Positions 1 through 8,581 are shown, counted from the stretch's first letter. The stretch: DNA of 64,000 bases from Nonomuraea dietziae (GCF_014195505.1 NZ_JACIBV010000001.1:2976001-3040000), one strand, 5' to 3'. The notes: generated by a model not told the origin, from the sequence alone. A program made the numbers and translations.

Positions 1-20
1 GGCAGCTCGCGCAGATCCAT
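1..20 (-). CDS. LysR-family regulator, N-terminal fragment (runs off the window)
   Basis: Only six codons are visible. Read on the minus strand from the ATG at position 20 they give MDLREL, a very common opening of LysR-type regulators (MDLRELRYF...). The gene would be divergent from the MFS exporter at 84, the usual arrangement for a LysR regulator and its target. The identification rests on this short string and the context, so it is tentative. Confidence 0.4.
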
Positions 21-46
21 GGGCTCACTCTACCCACAATCGCCGT

Positions 47-83
47 TTGACAGCTAACGCCACGAAGTGGCATTTTCGGCCGA
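47..83 (+). promoter_or_regulatory. Candidate promoter of the MFS exporter with internal palindrome
   Basis: A TTGACA -35 hexamer (47-52) is followed after 18 nt by CATTTT (71-76), and the GTG start of the transporter comes 7 nt later at 84. That geometry predicts a leaderless mRNA, and no Shine-Dalgarno is visible. The spacer holds the inverted repeat GCCAC-GAA-GTGGC (59-71), a possible operator. Confidence 0.45.
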
Positions 84-1499
84 GTGGCAATCCAAACACG
101 GCCCCGGAGCTCCACGCTCACCCTCACGGTGGTGCTGCTCGGCTTCCTCGTCGTCCCCATGTCCATCTCGGGCGCCGCCGTGGCGCTACCGGGAATCGGC
201 GCCGACCTGCGCACGGCCGGCGCGCCGCTGCAGTGGGTCATGAACGCCTACAACCTCACCTTCGCCTCCTTCACCCTGGTCGCGGGTTCGCTGGCCGACC
301 TCGTCGGTCGCCGCAGGGTGTTCGCCGCGGGCGCCGCGATGTTCGCGGCAGGCTCGGTCGCCGCCGCCTTCGCGGGAGAGATCTGGCTTCTGGACTCCGC
401 CAGGGCCCTGTCCGGCGTGGGCGCGGCGGGCGTGATGGCAAGCGGCGCGGCCATCCTCGCCACGACCTTCGACGGCCAGGCCAGAACCAGGGCCTTCGCC
501 CTGCTCGGCACCGTCGCGGGGGTCGGCCTCGCGCTCGGCCCGACGATCTCGGGCTGGCTGGTCGGCGGCCTGGGCTGGCGGGCGATCTTCGTGTCGCACG
601 CGCTGGTTCTGGTGGTCTCCCTGCTCGGCCTGCCCTTCGTGGGCGAGTCACGGGCGCCCCGTCGGCAGAAGGTGGACGTCCGAGGCGCGCTGACCTTCGT
701 CACCGGGCTGGCCGTCCTGACGATCGCGGTGGTGCAGGGACCGCAGTCGGGCTGGACGAGCCCCGGCGTGCTCACACTGGCAGGAGCGGCGGCCGTGCTG
801 CTCGGCGCCTTCGTGGTGACGGAGCGGCGCAGCCCCCATCCCGTGCTCGACCTCACCCTGGTACGCGACCGCCGCTTCCTCGCGCTCAGCCTCCTGCCGG
901 TCGCGACCACCTTCGGCATGGTGACGCTGCTGACCTACCTGCCCACCTACTTCGCCGGCGTCCACGGCGCGACGCCGCAGCAGGCGGGCCTGTGGATGCT
1001 GGTGCTCACCACGCCCGTGCTGCTCACCCCTCCCGCGGGCGGCTGGCTGCTGAACCGCGGCGTCTCCCCGAGAACACTGGTCACCGCGGCGGTGGTGATG
1101 CTCGGCGCGGGCAATGCCTGGCTGGCGACGACGGAGGCGGCCCTGCCCGCCGTGCCGATGCTGCTGGCAGGGGCGGGCGCGGGCCTGGCCTTCGGCGTCG
1201 GCGACGGACTGGCGATGAGCATGGTGGCGCCCGAGCGGGCGGGGATGGCCGCGGGCTTGGTCAACACGATGCGGATCGGCAGCGAGGCGATCGTCATCGC
1301 GGTGTACGGCTCGGCGCTGGTCAGCCTGGTCCAGGCGGACGTGGGCGATCCTGAGCTGGCCGACAGGATCGCCGCGGGCACGAGCGCCGCGCCCGAGCAG
1401 TTCACCGGCGCCTTCCACCTCGTGCTCTGGGCGGTGGCGCTGATCACGCTGGCGATGGCGGCAGGGATCCACACGATGCTGCGCCCCTCGCGGGCGTGA
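84..1499 (+). CDS. MFS drug exporter, DHA2 family (14 TM)
   Basis: A 471-residue integral membrane protein with about fourteen hydrophobic segments, the topology of the DHA2 (EmrB/QacA) drug:proton antiporters. MFS motif A is seen as GSLADLVGRRR after TM2, and an antiporter-like motif (GPTISGWL) follows in TM5. Family members expel lipophilic drugs using the proton gradient; the substrate cannot be read from the sequence. The GTG start at 84 was chosen because it follows a promoter-like sequence at leaderless distance and the first TM segment begins about 12 residues later. A LysR-like gene starts divergently at position 20 and may be its regulator. Confidence 0.88.
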   Translation: MAIQTRPRSSTLTLTVVLLGFLVVPMSISGAAVALPGIGADLRTAGAPLQWVMNAYNLTFASFTLVAGSLADLVGRRRVFAAGAAMFAAGSVAAAFAGEIWLLDSARALSGVGAAGVMASGAAILATTFDGQARTRAFALLGTVAGVGLALGPTISGWLVGGLGWRAIFVSHALVLVVSLLGLPFVGESRAPRRQKVDVRGALTFVTGLAVLTIAVVQGPQSGWTSPGVLTLAGAAAVLLGAFVVTERRSPHPVLDLTLVRDRRFLALSLLPVATTFGMVTLLTYLPTYFAGVHGATPQQAGLWMLVLTTPVLLTPPAGGWLLNRGVSPRTLVTAAVVMLGAGNAWLATTEAALPAVPMLLAGAGAGLAFGVGDGLAMSMVAPERAGMAAGLVNTMRIGSEAIVIAVYGSALVSLVQADVGDPELADRIAAGTSAAPEQFTGAFHLVLWAVALITLAMAAGIHTMLRPSRA

Positions 1500-1589
1500 C
1501 AGGGATTCGAAAGTGCGCAGGCGGTCGCGCGCTCGGAGCGGCAACCAGCCGTCAACCGTCTTTCCATCGCGGTGGCGCAGTGTGGCAAT

Positions 1590-2687
1590 GTGACTGCAGT
1601 GACCCGCCCCCCTGTGCTCTCGCCACGGCCGAGCAAGGCGCTCATCATCGGCCTGGTGATCTCGAGCGCCTGCGCCCTGCTCATGCTGGCCCTCATGCTG
1701 GTCTCCAGCGATCCCCAAGGCTTCGGCCTGTCGGCGGTGATGGCCGTGGCGCCGCTTCCTGTGCTGCTGGCCGCGGTTCTGGCGCTCGACAGGCTGGAGC
1801 CCGAGCCCAGGCTCCACCTGTCGTTCGCCTTCGTGTGGGGCGCGGGCGTGGCCGTGGTGGTGGCCATCGCCCTCAGCCTGGCGGGTGAGGCGCTGGTCCT
1901 GAGCGCGGGGTACGGCAAGACGGTGGCCGACGACTTCGGCACCGTCATCCTCGCGCCGGTGATCGAGGAGGGCCTGAAGGGCGCGGCGCTGCTGCTGCTC
2001 CTGCGCAGGCGCAGGGAGATCGACGGGCTGACCGACGGCATCATCTACGCCGCCATGGCGGGGCTGGGCTTCGCCGCCGTGGAGAACGTCGGCTACTACC
2101 TCAGCGCCTACACCGAGAACGGGACCGACGGCGCGGTGGGGCTGTTCGTCTTCCGCGGCCTGATCGCCCCGCTCGGCCACCCTGTCTACACCTCGATGAT
2201 CGGCATCGGGGTGGCCTACGCCGCCACGCGCCGCACCCCGGTCAGGTTCCTGGCCATCCCGCTCGGCTACCTGGGCGCGGTGGTGCTGCACGGACTGTGG
2301 AACGGCGCGGCGACGCTGGGCTCGCTCCCTGCGCTGGGCGTGGTCTACCTGCTCGACCTGTGCGTGATCATCGCGCTGGTCGTGGTGACCGTACGGGAGC
2401 GCAAGGCGGTGCTCGCCAAGATCGGCGGCATCCTGCCCGCGTACCTGCCCACCGGGGTGGTCTCTCCCCAGGATGTCGGCATGCTCAGCTCGCTCGGGGC
2501 GAGGAGGGACGCCCGCCGGTGGGCGAAGGGGCACGGGCTCGCCAAGCCGATGGCCGACTACCAGCAGGCGGCCACCGAACTGGCCATGCTGCACCTGCGG
2601 GCGGAGCGGGAGGCCATGCCCGCCGAGGAGTTCACGACGCAGAGGGAGGCGCTGCTCCACGTGATGGGCGCCTCCAGACGCTGGTAG
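1590..2687 (+). CDS. PrsW-family intramembrane metalloprotease
   Basis: A polytopic membrane protein of about 365 residues with the PrsW signature: an EEGLKG motif (the E-E-x-x-K box), then FAAVENVGYY, then a His in the later membrane segments (HPVYTS) and HGLWNG. PrsW cleaves anti-sigma factors within the membrane in Bacillus, but actinobacterial homologues mostly have no known substrate. The C-terminal 100 residues are charged and probably cytoplasmic. The start is uncertain: GTG codons occur at 1572, 1590 and 1599, all without a good Shine-Dalgarno. There is no evident partner gene nearby. Confidence 0.85.
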   Translation: MTAVTRPPVLSPRPSKALIIGLVISSACALLMLALMLVSSDPQGFGLSAVMAVAPLPVLLAAVLALDRLEPEPRLHLSFAFVWGAGVAVVVAIALSLAGEALVLSAGYGKTVADDFGTVILAPVIEEGLKGAALLLLLRRRREIDGLTDGIIYAAMAGLGFAAVENVGYYLSAYTENGTDGAVGLFVFRGLIAPLGHPVYTSMIGIGVAYAATRRTPVRFLAIPLGYLGAVVLHGLWNGAATLGSLPALGVVYLLDLCVIIALVVVTVRERKAVLAKIGGILPAYLPTGVVSPQDVGMLSSLGARRDARRWAKGHGLAKPMADYQQAATELAMLHLRAEREAMPAEEFTTQREALLHVMGASRRW

Positions 2688-2754
2688 CAGCGCTCGTCAG
2701 CGGCCCCCGACGGCCCTCCGCACCGACCCGCGCGCGCAGCCGGACCGGACCCGG

Positions 2755-3603
2755 TCAGAGCTTGAGGAAGTCGCGCAGGTGATCGAGCACGAGGTCAGGG
2801 CGCTCCTCGGCCAGGAAGTGGCCGCAGTCGGGGATCTCCGCACCCCGCACGTCATGGGCGTAGTCGCGCCACACCTCCTCCACCCCCACCCTCGCGGGAA
2901 GCCCCGCCTCGCCCCACAGCGCCAGCACCGGCATCTCCAGTCGCTTCCCGGCGTCGTAGTCGGCGTCGTCGTGCGCCGCGTCGTCGGGGAAGGACGCGCG
3001 GTAGTCGTCGAAGCCCGCCCTCAGCGCGCCGGGCTGGGAGAAGGCGCGGTAGTACTCCTCTGCGTCGAGCGCGGCCCTCTGCACGGTCCACTTCTCGAAG
3101 AAGTAGCCGAGGTAGCCGCGCACGTCCGCGCCCGCCAGCCGTTCGGGCAGGTCGGGCTGCAGGTGGAAGGTCCAGTGCCAGGTGCCGAGCGCGATGCCTG
3201 AGTCCATGTCGAAGCGGCGCCACATCTCCCTGGTGGGGATGATGTCCATGACGACCAGCCGCTCGACCTCGTCCGGGTGGTCGAGGGCGTAGCGGTGGGC
3301 GACGCGCGCTCCCCTGTCGTGGCCGACCAGCGTGAGGCGCTCGTGGCCGAGCTGCCTGGCCAGCTCCCGTACGTCGGAGGCCATGGTGCGCTTGTCGAAG
3401 CCAGTGAGCGGTTTGTCCGTGCGGCCGTAGCCCCTGAGGTCGGGCGCCACCACCGTGAAGTGCTCGGCCAGCGGGCCGATGAGGTGCCTCCAGCAATGAC
3501 TGGTCTGCGGCCAGCCGTGCACCAGCATCAGCAGAGGTCCTTCGCCCTCGATCAGGTAGTGCATGCGCAGGCCGCCGACGTCGGCCATCCGTGATTCCGC
3601 CAT
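2755..3603 (-). CDS. Alpha/beta hydrolase, haloacetate (fluoroacetate) dehalogenase-like
   Basis: A 282-residue alpha/beta hydrolase. The oxyanion-hole motif HGWPQ is followed by DLRGYGRT and the nucleophile elbow GHDRGAR, with Asp as nucleophile. VMDIIPTREMWRRFD supplies a candidate acid, TWHWTF matches the cap-domain His-Trp pair of fluoroacetate dehalogenases, and the terminal His is in DCGHFLAEE. GHDRGxR plus the His-Trp pair is typical of haloacetate dehalogenases; epoxide hydrolases of the same superfamily usually have GHDWG. Activity on a natural halo-acid or ester remains inference. The ATG at 3603 has a GGAG ribosome site 7 nt upstream. The gene is divergent from the CGNR regulator at 3657, a plausible regulator-target pair. 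Confidence 0.85.
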   Translation of the reverse strand: MAESRMADVGGLRMHYLIEGEGPLLMLVHGWPQTSHCWRHLIGPLAEHFTVVAPDLRGYGRTDKPLTGFDKRTMASDVRELARQLGHERLTLVGHDRGARVAHRYALDHPDEVERLVVMDIIPTREMWRRFDMDSGIALGTWHWTFHLQPDLPERLAGADVRGYLGYFFEKWTVQRAALDAEEYYRAFSQPGALRAGFDDYRASFPDDAAHDDADYDAGKRLEMPVLALWGEAGLPARVGVEEVWRDYAHDVRGAEIPDCGHFLAEERPDLVLDHLRDFLKL

Positions 3604-3621
3604 GGTGTAACTCCATCGTGT

Positions 3622-3637
3622 GGTTACATGGTTAACC
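3622..3637. promoter_or_regulatory. Inverted repeat in the hydrolase/CGNR divergent promoter
   Basis: GGTTA-(6 nt)-TAACC lies between the divergent starts at 3603 and 3657. A TAGGGT hexamer 8 nt before the ATG at 3657 may be the -10 of the CGNR gene. The repeat is a plausible operator for that DNA-binding protein, shared by both genes. Confidence 0.4.
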
Positions 3638-3656
3638 TCATCATAGGGTTAGGGGT

Positions 3657-4445
3657 ATGCGAGCGCGAGACTGGGTCTGGTATGGCGGGCGACCTTCGCT
3701 TGATTTCGTCAACACCTACCGAAACCGCAAGGGCGAAGGCTGGGAGCTGCTGCGCGAACCCGCGGACCTCCTGGCCTGGCTCGGCCTGCCCGAGAACCTC
3801 CCCCTGGGCACCGGCACACCCGCCACCACCCCACCACCAAGCGCCTTGCCCTCATCCACGGGGGAGGGAACCGCCACACCCGGAGCCTTCCGGGGGGAGT
3901 CCCTCGCAAGTGGAGCCAGCGGCCGAGGTGCGTCCGTCGCGGGTGAAGCCAGCAGCGCGGACGAAGGCAACGCAGGTGCGAGCGAGACACACGGGAGCCG
4001 CGCGGATGAAGGCGGCTCCAGCGGCTCGAGTGCGGTTGAGGGGGTGGTGGCGGGGATGGCGTTGCTGGTGGAGGCCAGGGAGTTGCGGGAGGCCATCTGC
4101 CGCTGCCTCGACGCGGCGATGGCGGGCGAGCAGGGCTTCCCCGAGCCGATCAACCGGTGGGCCGCCCGGCGGCAGCCGTCCCTGGTGCGACTCTCGTCCG
4201 ACCTCTCGGTCGTACGGCTCCCGCCGCGCGATCCCGTCGTCGCGGCCCTGGCCGAGATCGCCTGCGACGCGATCGAGCTGATCGGCGGCCCTGACCTGCG
4301 GCAGGTGCGGGTGTGCGCGTCCCCCACGTGCGGGCTGCGCTTCGCCGACCGGTCAAACGCGGGGTCCAGGCAGTGGTGCTCGATGAAGCGGTGCGGGAAC
4401 CGCGAGAAGGTGCGCCTGCACCGCGCCCGCCGCGGCGAGCTTTAG
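3657..4445 (+). CDS. ABATE-domain / CGNR zinc-finger protein with low-complexity insert
   Basis: The N-terminus (RPSLDFVNTYRNR) matches the ABATE domain, and the C-terminus carries the CGNR zinc finger: CASPTCGLRFADRS followed by CSMKRCGNREKVRLHR, with four zinc-ligand cysteines. Such proteins are presumed transcription regulators that bind a ligand through ABATE and DNA through the zinc finger. Family members are usually about 180-200 residues. This one has 262 because roughly residues 48-128 are a Gly/Ser/Ala/Thr/Glu-rich stretch with no domain character, inserted inside the ABATE domain. The gene is divergent from the hydrolase at 3603. Its 3' end overlaps the convergent MFS gene by 93 bp. 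Confidence 0.85.
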   Translation: MRARDWVWYGGRPSLDFVNTYRNRKGEGWELLREPADLLAWLGLPENLPLGTGTPATTPPPSALPSSTGEGTATPGAFRGESLASGASGRGASVAGEASSADEGNAGASETHGSRADEGGSSGSSAVEGVVAGMALLVEARELREAICRCLDAAMAGEQGFPEPINRWAARRQPSLVRLSSDLSVVRLPPRDPVVAALAEIACDAIELIGGPDLRQVRVCASPTCGLRFADRSNAGSRQWCSMKRCGNREKVRLHRARRGEL

Positions 4446-5702
4446 CACGATGGACGCGATCAGCGTCACGAGCACCCCCGTCTGCAGGCCCAGCGTGCCG
4501 ACGAGGGTGGCCATGGCCGCCGCGCCGAGGGAGGAGCCGACGTAGCGGGCGGTGTTGCTCGCGCCCGACCCCATGCTGACGCGATGCCGCGGCACGCTCT
4601 CGATGGCGAGGTGCGCCAGCGAGGAGTTGATCAGTCCGCTCCCCACGCCGCTGACGAGCAGGCCCGCGACGGTCAACGGGAGCGAGAGGTGGCCCGCCAC
4701 GCCGAGCAGCCCCGCGTATCCGGCGGCGCTCAGCAGCAGGCCGAGGGAGAGGCGCGAGCCGGCGCCGAGCCGTACCCTGCCTGCCAGCAGAGGGGTCAGG
4801 AACGACAGGCCGGACCAGATCGCGAGCAGCAAGGCGCTGCCCATCGGGGTCATGCCGTGCGCCGACTGCAGCACGCTCGGCAGGAAGCCGAGCACGCCGA
4901 CCACGGTCGCGCCGACGATCATCGCGCCGCCCGTGGAGACCAGGAACGAGGGGCGCCTGAACAGGTCCAGGTCGAGCAGCGGCTCGCGGCGGCGGCGTTC
5001 GGCCGCGACGAAGGCGACCAGCAGCAGCGCGGCGGCGACGAAGGCGACGGCCACGACCGGACGCGTCCAGCCCTGGCGCCCCTCGGTCACGCCCGTGACC
5101 AGCGCCGCCACGCCCAGAGTCAGCAGGACCACGCCGGGCAGATCGAGCCTGCGCGGCTCGGCGGATCGCGACTCCTTCAGCGTCAGGGCTGAAACGATCG
5201 CCAGCGCCAGCGCCAGCGCGGACGTCAGCCAGTAGACCGTCCGCCAGCTCCATGCCAGCGCCAGCATCCCCGACAGCAGCGGCCCCACCGTGGTGCCCAG
5301 GCCCATCATCGCGCCGTAGGCGGCGGTGGCCCTGAGCCGCGGCCCGCCCGCGGGATGGGTGTGGCCGACGATGCCGAGGCTGGCTGCAAGCATCGCCGCG
5401 CCGGCCCCGCCCTGCACCAGTCGCGCGCCGGCGAACACCGGCACGCTGGTCGCCAGCGCCGCCACCACGCCTGCCACCGCGAGCACGCCGGTGCCGATGA
5501 CGAGCGTCCTCTTGCGTCCGTAGTCGTCGGCCAGCCCGCCCGCGACCAGTAGCAACGCCGACAGTCCGAGCGCGATCGAGCTGAGGATCCACACCGGCCC
5601 CGTGGGCCCCGCGCCGAGGTCGCGCGCGGTGTCGGCCAGCGTGACCATCGGCAGCGTGTAGGTGGCGAGCACGAGGAACGGCACCGCGTTCAGTTGGTTC
5701 AT
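4353..5702 (-). CDS. MFS transporter (HxlR-linked)
   Basis: A 449-residue multi-spanning protein with an MFS motif A (GGLADDYGRKR) after TM2, TM5-like sequence GTTVGPLLSG and twelve to fourteen hydrophobic segments. It resembles DHA2-type drug exporters; the substrate is unknown. The ATG at 5702 lies 6 nt after a TAGGTT hexamer with no Shine-Dalgarno, so the transcript may be leaderless. It is divergent from the HxlR regulator at 5748, whose likely operator lies in the shared promoter. The last 30 codons overlap the convergent CGNR gene and form a Pro/Leu-rich tail that may be accidental read-through. Confidence 0.87.
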   Translation of the reverse strand: MNQLNAVPFLVLATYTLPMVTLADTARDLGAGPTGPVWILSSIALGLSALLLVAGGLADDYGRKRTLVIGTGVLAVAGVVAALATSVPVFAGARLVQGGAGAAMLAASLGIVGHTHPAGGPRLRATAAYGAMMGLGTTVGPLLSGMLALAWSWRTVYWLTSALALALAIVSALTLKESRSAEPRRLDLPGVVLLTLGVAALVTGVTEGRQGWTRPVVAVAFVAAALLLVAFVAAERRRREPLLDLDLFRRPSFLVSTGGAMIVGATVVGVLGFLPSVLQSAHGMTPMGSALLLAIWSGLSFLTPLLAGRVRLGAGSRLSLGLLLSAAGYAGLLGVAGHLSLPLTVAGLLVSGVGSGLINSSLAHLAIESVPRHRVSMGSGASNTARYVGSSLGAAAMATLVGTLGLQTGVLVTLIASIVLKLAAAGAVQAHLLAVPAPLHRAPLPGPRV

Positions 5703-5719
5703 TGAACGAACCTAGCACG

Positions 5720-5734
5720 GTTCAATCAATGAAC
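5720..5734. promoter_or_regulatory. Candidate HxlR operator
   Basis: GTTCA-(5 nt)-TGAAC lies between the divergent MFS (5702) and HxlR (5748) genes, overlapping the region just upstream of the TAGGTT -10-like hexamer of the exporter. Position and symmetry fit autoregulation and repression by the winged-helix HxlR dimer. Confidence 0.5.
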
Positions 5735-5747
5735 TAAAGTGGGGGGC

Positions 5748-6266
5748 ATGGCGCTGGGAAAGAACTACGAGGGGCAGGACTGCTCGCTGGCCAAGGCCCT
5801 GGAACTGATCGGGGAGCGCTGGACCATGCTGGTGATCAGAGACGCGATGTACGGCGTACGGCGCTACGGCGACTTCCTCGCGCACCTGGACATCCCGCGC
5901 GCGGTGCTGTCACAGCGGCTGGGCGCGCTGGTGGAGGCGGGCATCCTCGACAAGCGGCGTTATCAGGACCATCCGCCCAGGGAGGAGTACGTGCTGACCG
6001 ACGTGGGCAGGGAGCTGTGGCCGCCGATGCAGGCGCTGGCCCACTGGGGTGAGCGCCATCTCAGCAGCACGGGGCCGCGGCGGCTGTTCTTCCACCTGAC
6101 GTGCGGGACCAGGCTCGACCCCACCGCGCACTGCCCGGCGTGCGGCACGCGGCCTCCGCTGGAGGACCTCGAGGTACGGCCTGGCCCGGGGCTGGAGAGC
6201 TCGAGGGACGACGCGGTGAGCGTCGCCCTGCGCGAGCCGCACCGCATGCTCACCCCCCTCCCCTGA
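5748..6266 (+). CDS. HxlR-family winged-helix regulator
   Basis: The HxlR core is clear: an N-terminal Cys (GQDCSLAKALELIGERWTM), the DNA-binding helices (YGDFLAHLDIPRAVLSQRL) and the wing (REEYVLTDVGREL). The C-terminus adds a Cys-rich segment (CGTRLDPTAHCPACG) that could bind metal and that several actinobacterial HxlR proteins share. The ATG at 5748 is preferred over the GTG at 5739 because a run of six G residues immediately upstream can act as ribosome site. It probably represses the divergent MFS exporter and senses its substrate or a redox signal through the N-terminal Cys; this role is inferred from context. Confidence 0.9.
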   Translation: MALGKNYEGQDCSLAKALELIGERWTMLVIRDAMYGVRRYGDFLAHLDIPRAVLSQRLGALVEAGILDKRRYQDHPPREEYVLTDVGRELWPPMQALAHWGERHLSSTGPRRLFFHLTCGTRLDPTAHCPACGTRPPLEDLEVRPGPGLESSRDDAVSVALREPHRMLTPLP

Positions 6267-6295
6267 CCTCCGGCGAGGGGCAGGGGTGCCGGAGG
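6267..6295. terminator. Hairpin terminator between HxlR and amidohydrolase genes
   Basis: CCTCCGGC (6267-6274) pairs perfectly with GCCGGAGG (6288-6295). It starts directly after the HxlR stop codon and lies between convergent genes. There is no U-tract, as is common in actinomycetes. Confidence 0.6.
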
Positions 6296-6324
6296 GGTGG
6301 GGGCCCTCCGGCCTGGAGGCGAGG

Positions 6325-7533
6325 TCAGGACTCGCGGTAGTACGGGTCGGCGACGACACCCTCGCCGCGCTCGTCGGAGTACACGTAGACCTCGCGCCCG
6401 CCGACGAACACGCGCAGCGCCCTGCTCATGATGTCCAGCGGGTCACCGGACCAGATCACGACGTCGCCGTCCAGGCCTGGCCTGAGTGAGCCGACCCTGT
6501 CGTCCAAGCCCATGATCTTCGCGGGGTTGACGGTGATCGAGCGCAGCGCGGTGTCGCGGTCGAGCCCCTCCTTCACCGCCAGCGTCGCCTGGTACACCAG
6601 GAAGTGGATCGGCACCACGGGATGGTCGGTGGTGATCGCGAGCTCCACGCCCGCCCTGGCCAGGATGCCGGGGTTGCGCAGCGAGCGGTTGCGCAGCTCC
6701 ACCTTCGACCTGCTGGTGAACAGCGGGCCGATGATCACCGGGATCTGCCGCTCGGCCAGCACGTCGGCGATCAGATGTCCCTCGGTGCCGTGGTTGATGA
6801 TCAACCGGTAGCCGAACTCGTCGGCCAGGCGCAGCGCCGTGGCGATGTCGTCGGCCCTGTGCGTGTGCTGGCACCAGGGCAGCTCTCCGTCCAGGACCCT
6901 GCCGAGGATCTCCAGCGTGCCGTCACGGTCGAACGGCTTGCCCTCCGCGGCGGCATGGTCGCGCCTGGCCTGGTAGTCCTGGGCCTTGCGGAAGGCGTCC
7001 CGGATCACCGCGGCCACCCCCTGCCTGGTGGACGGCAGTTTCTTCTGGTCACCGTACACACGCTTGGGGTTCTCCCCCAGCGCGCTCTTCACGCTGACGG
7101 GCTCGCGGACCAGCATCTCCTCAACGGTCCTGCCCCAGCACTTCACCGCCACCGTCTGGCCGCCGATCGGGTTGCCCGAGCCCGGCTTGATGACCGCCGT
7201 CGTGACGCCGCCCGACAGCGCGTCGGCGAAGCCGAGGTCGCCCGGGTTGATCGCGTCCAGGGCGCGCAGCCTGGCGCCGTTGGGGTCGGTCATCTCGTTG
7301 GTGTCCTGACCGGCCCAGCCGTCGGCCTCCTCGTGGACGCCCAGGTGGCCGTGGGCCTCGACGAAGCCCGGCAGCACCCAGCCACCCTCCGCGTCGACGA
7401 CCTGGACGCCGTCGGGGATCTCGACGTCCCGCCCGACGGCCACGATCTTGCCGTCCTGGATGAGCACAGTGCCGGCGTCAATGGGATCGCCGTCGACGGG
7501 CACGACGTATCCGCTGGTAATCGCGATATTCAT
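6325..7533 (-). CDS. Imidazolonepropionase-like amidohydrolase
   Basis: A 402-residue metal-dependent amidohydrolase. The N-terminal beta-sandwich is followed by the metal motif HGHLGVHE, a Lys-containing strand (AVKCWGRT), further His ligands in CQHTHRADD and INHGTEGH, and the catalytic Asp in TTDHP. The C-terminal strand GDVVIWSGDPLD closes the fold. These features place it with the imidazolonepropionase-like enzymes of the amidohydrolase superfamily, which are often annotated generically. No histidine-degradation genes are nearby, so a peptidase- or lactamase-type substrate is as likely. It stands alone between two convergent or divergent units. Confidence 0.85.
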   Translation of the reverse strand: MNIAITSGYVVPVDGDPIDAGTVLIQDGKIVAVGRDVEIPDGVQVVDAEGGWVLPGFVEAHGHLGVHEEADGWAGQDTNEMTDPNGARLRALDAINPGDLGFADALSGGVTTAVIKPGSGNPIGGQTVAVKCWGRTVEEMLVREPVSVKSALGENPKRVYGDQKKLPSTRQGVAAVIRDAFRKAQDYQARRDHAAAEGKPFDRDGTLEILGRVLDGELPWCQHTHRADDIATALRLADEFGYRLIINHGTEGHLIADVLAERQIPVIIGPLFTSRSKVELRNRSLRNPGILARAGVELAITTDHPVVPIHFLVYQATLAVKEGLDRDTALRSITVNPAKIMGLDDRVGSLRPGLDGDVVIWSGDPLDIMSRALRVFVGGREVYVYSDERGEGVVADPYYRES

Positions 7534-7639
7534 GGAGAAAACCTAGCGGAATTGACCACCCCTTTTTCCCCGTATCTCCTCCGCTGTCAGGAGATGTCCG
7601 GCATGATGATCCCTTTGATCTCACGAAAGGAAGCTGAGC

Positions 7640-8086
7640 GTGATCAAGTCGGTTCTGGCGGCGACACTGGCCTTGGGCGGCATCCTGGTGGCTCCCGCGG
7701 CCGCGAACGCCGCGGGCTACACCCCCGAGGGCATCTGCGGGAAGGGGTTCGCCGTCGTCAACAGGGCTCCCGTCGGCTCGTGGGGCACGGTCTACCTCCT
7801 GTACAACCGCAGGAACGGGCTCAACTGCGCGGTCACCATCAAGTCGAAGCACACGGGCGTCAGCACCCGCACCTCGGTGCTGCTCGAGGTGGCGCGTCCC
7901 TTCAGCAACAACACCCCGCCGTACATCGAGCGGGCCTCCGACGACAAGCGCTACAAGTTCTACGCCGGCCCGGTGAAGCTCCAGGGCAAGGGCATGTGCG
8001 TGCGCTTCTCCGGCGCGATCGCCAACCGCCCGACCAAGGCGCAGTTCGCTCGGGGCGGGAACGGCCGCTTCACCAACTGCGGCTGA
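7640..8086 (+). CDS. Secreted spore-associated protein A (SapA)-like protein
   Basis: A 148-residue protein with a classical signal peptide (cleavage near APAAANA-AGY, residue 24). The mature part has four Cys and the pattern CGKGFAVVNRAP...GTVYLLYNRRNGLNCAVTIKS...YAGPVKLQGKGMCVRFSGAI...TNCG, which matches streptomycete SapA-type spore coat or culture-fluid proteins. The function is not established; a small extracellular disulfide-bonded beta protein is likely. AAAGGAAG 8 nt before the GTG at 7640 is a good ribosome site. A hairpin terminator follows at 8097. Confidence 0.85.
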   Translation: MIKSVLAATLALGGILVAPAAANAAGYTPEGICGKGFAVVNRAPVGSWGTVYLLYNRRNGLNCAVTIKSKHTGVSTRTSVLLEVARPFSNNTPPYIERASDDKRYKFYAGPVKLQGKGMCVRFSGAIANRPTKAQFARGGNGRFTNCG

Positions 8087-8096
8087 CCGTAGCCCC

Positions 8097-8128
8097 GTCC
8101 ACCCGGCCCGACGGCGTGCCGGATGGAC
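8097..8128. terminator. Terminator between SapA-like gene and soxR
   Basis: An 11-bp inverted repeat with one mismatch (GTCCACCCGGC against GCCGGATGGAC) lies in the gap between the convergent genes and can stop transcription from both sides. Confidence 0.6.
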
Positions 8129-8140
8129 AGGGCGCGCGGA

Positions 8141-8581
8141 TCAGGGCTCGATGAGACGGCGCGGCCCCGGGCCGTGCTCGGCGAGCGCGTCGCCGGGATT
8201 GACCAGCACGCACTGCTCGAAGGACAGGCAGCCGCAGCCGATGCACTCGGTGAACCTGTCGCGCATCCGCTCCATCTTCTCGATGCGCGCGTTGATCTCC
8301 TCGCTCCAGCACGCGGACGCCCGCAGCCAGAACTCCCGCGTCGGCGGGGTGTCCTCGGGGAGGAAGCCCAGCACCCCGCCGATCACCGACAGGGGCATAC
8401 CCACGCTCTGCGAGGCGCGGATGAAGGCCACCCTGCGCAGCGTGGTGCGGTGGTAGCGGCGCTGGTTGCCGGCGGTGCGGCGGCTGGTGATGAGGCCCTG
8501 GCGCTCGTAGAAGCGCAGCGCGGAGGAGGGCACGCCACTGCGCTCGGAGAGCTCCCCGATGGTGAGTTCCTTGGCTATCAC
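8141..8581 (-). CDS. soxR: SoxR, redox-sensing [2Fe-2S] MerR-type activator
   Basis: The MerR DNA-binding domain (ELTIGELSERSGVPSSALRF...YERQGL) leads through a dimerisation helix to the SoxR iron-sulfur motif CIGCGCLSFEQC, whose four cysteines hold the [2Fe-2S] cluster. In actinomycetes SoxR responds to redox-active compounds such as actinorhodin-like quinones and phenazines and activates a handful of export or detoxification genes. The GTG start at 8581 is preferred because ELTIGEL must lie near the N-terminus. An AGAAGG lies directly against it, closer than ideal. The gene is divergent from the erythromycin-esterase-like gene, with a near-perfect SoxR-type palindrome between them. Confidence 0.93.
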   Translation of the reverse strand: MIAKELTIGELSERSGVPSSALRFYERQGLITSRRTAGNQRRYHRTTLRRVAFIRASQSVGMPLSVIGGVLGFLPEDTPPTREFWLRASACWSEEINARIEKMERMRDRFTECIGCGCLSFEQCVLVNPGDALAEHGPGPRRLIEP

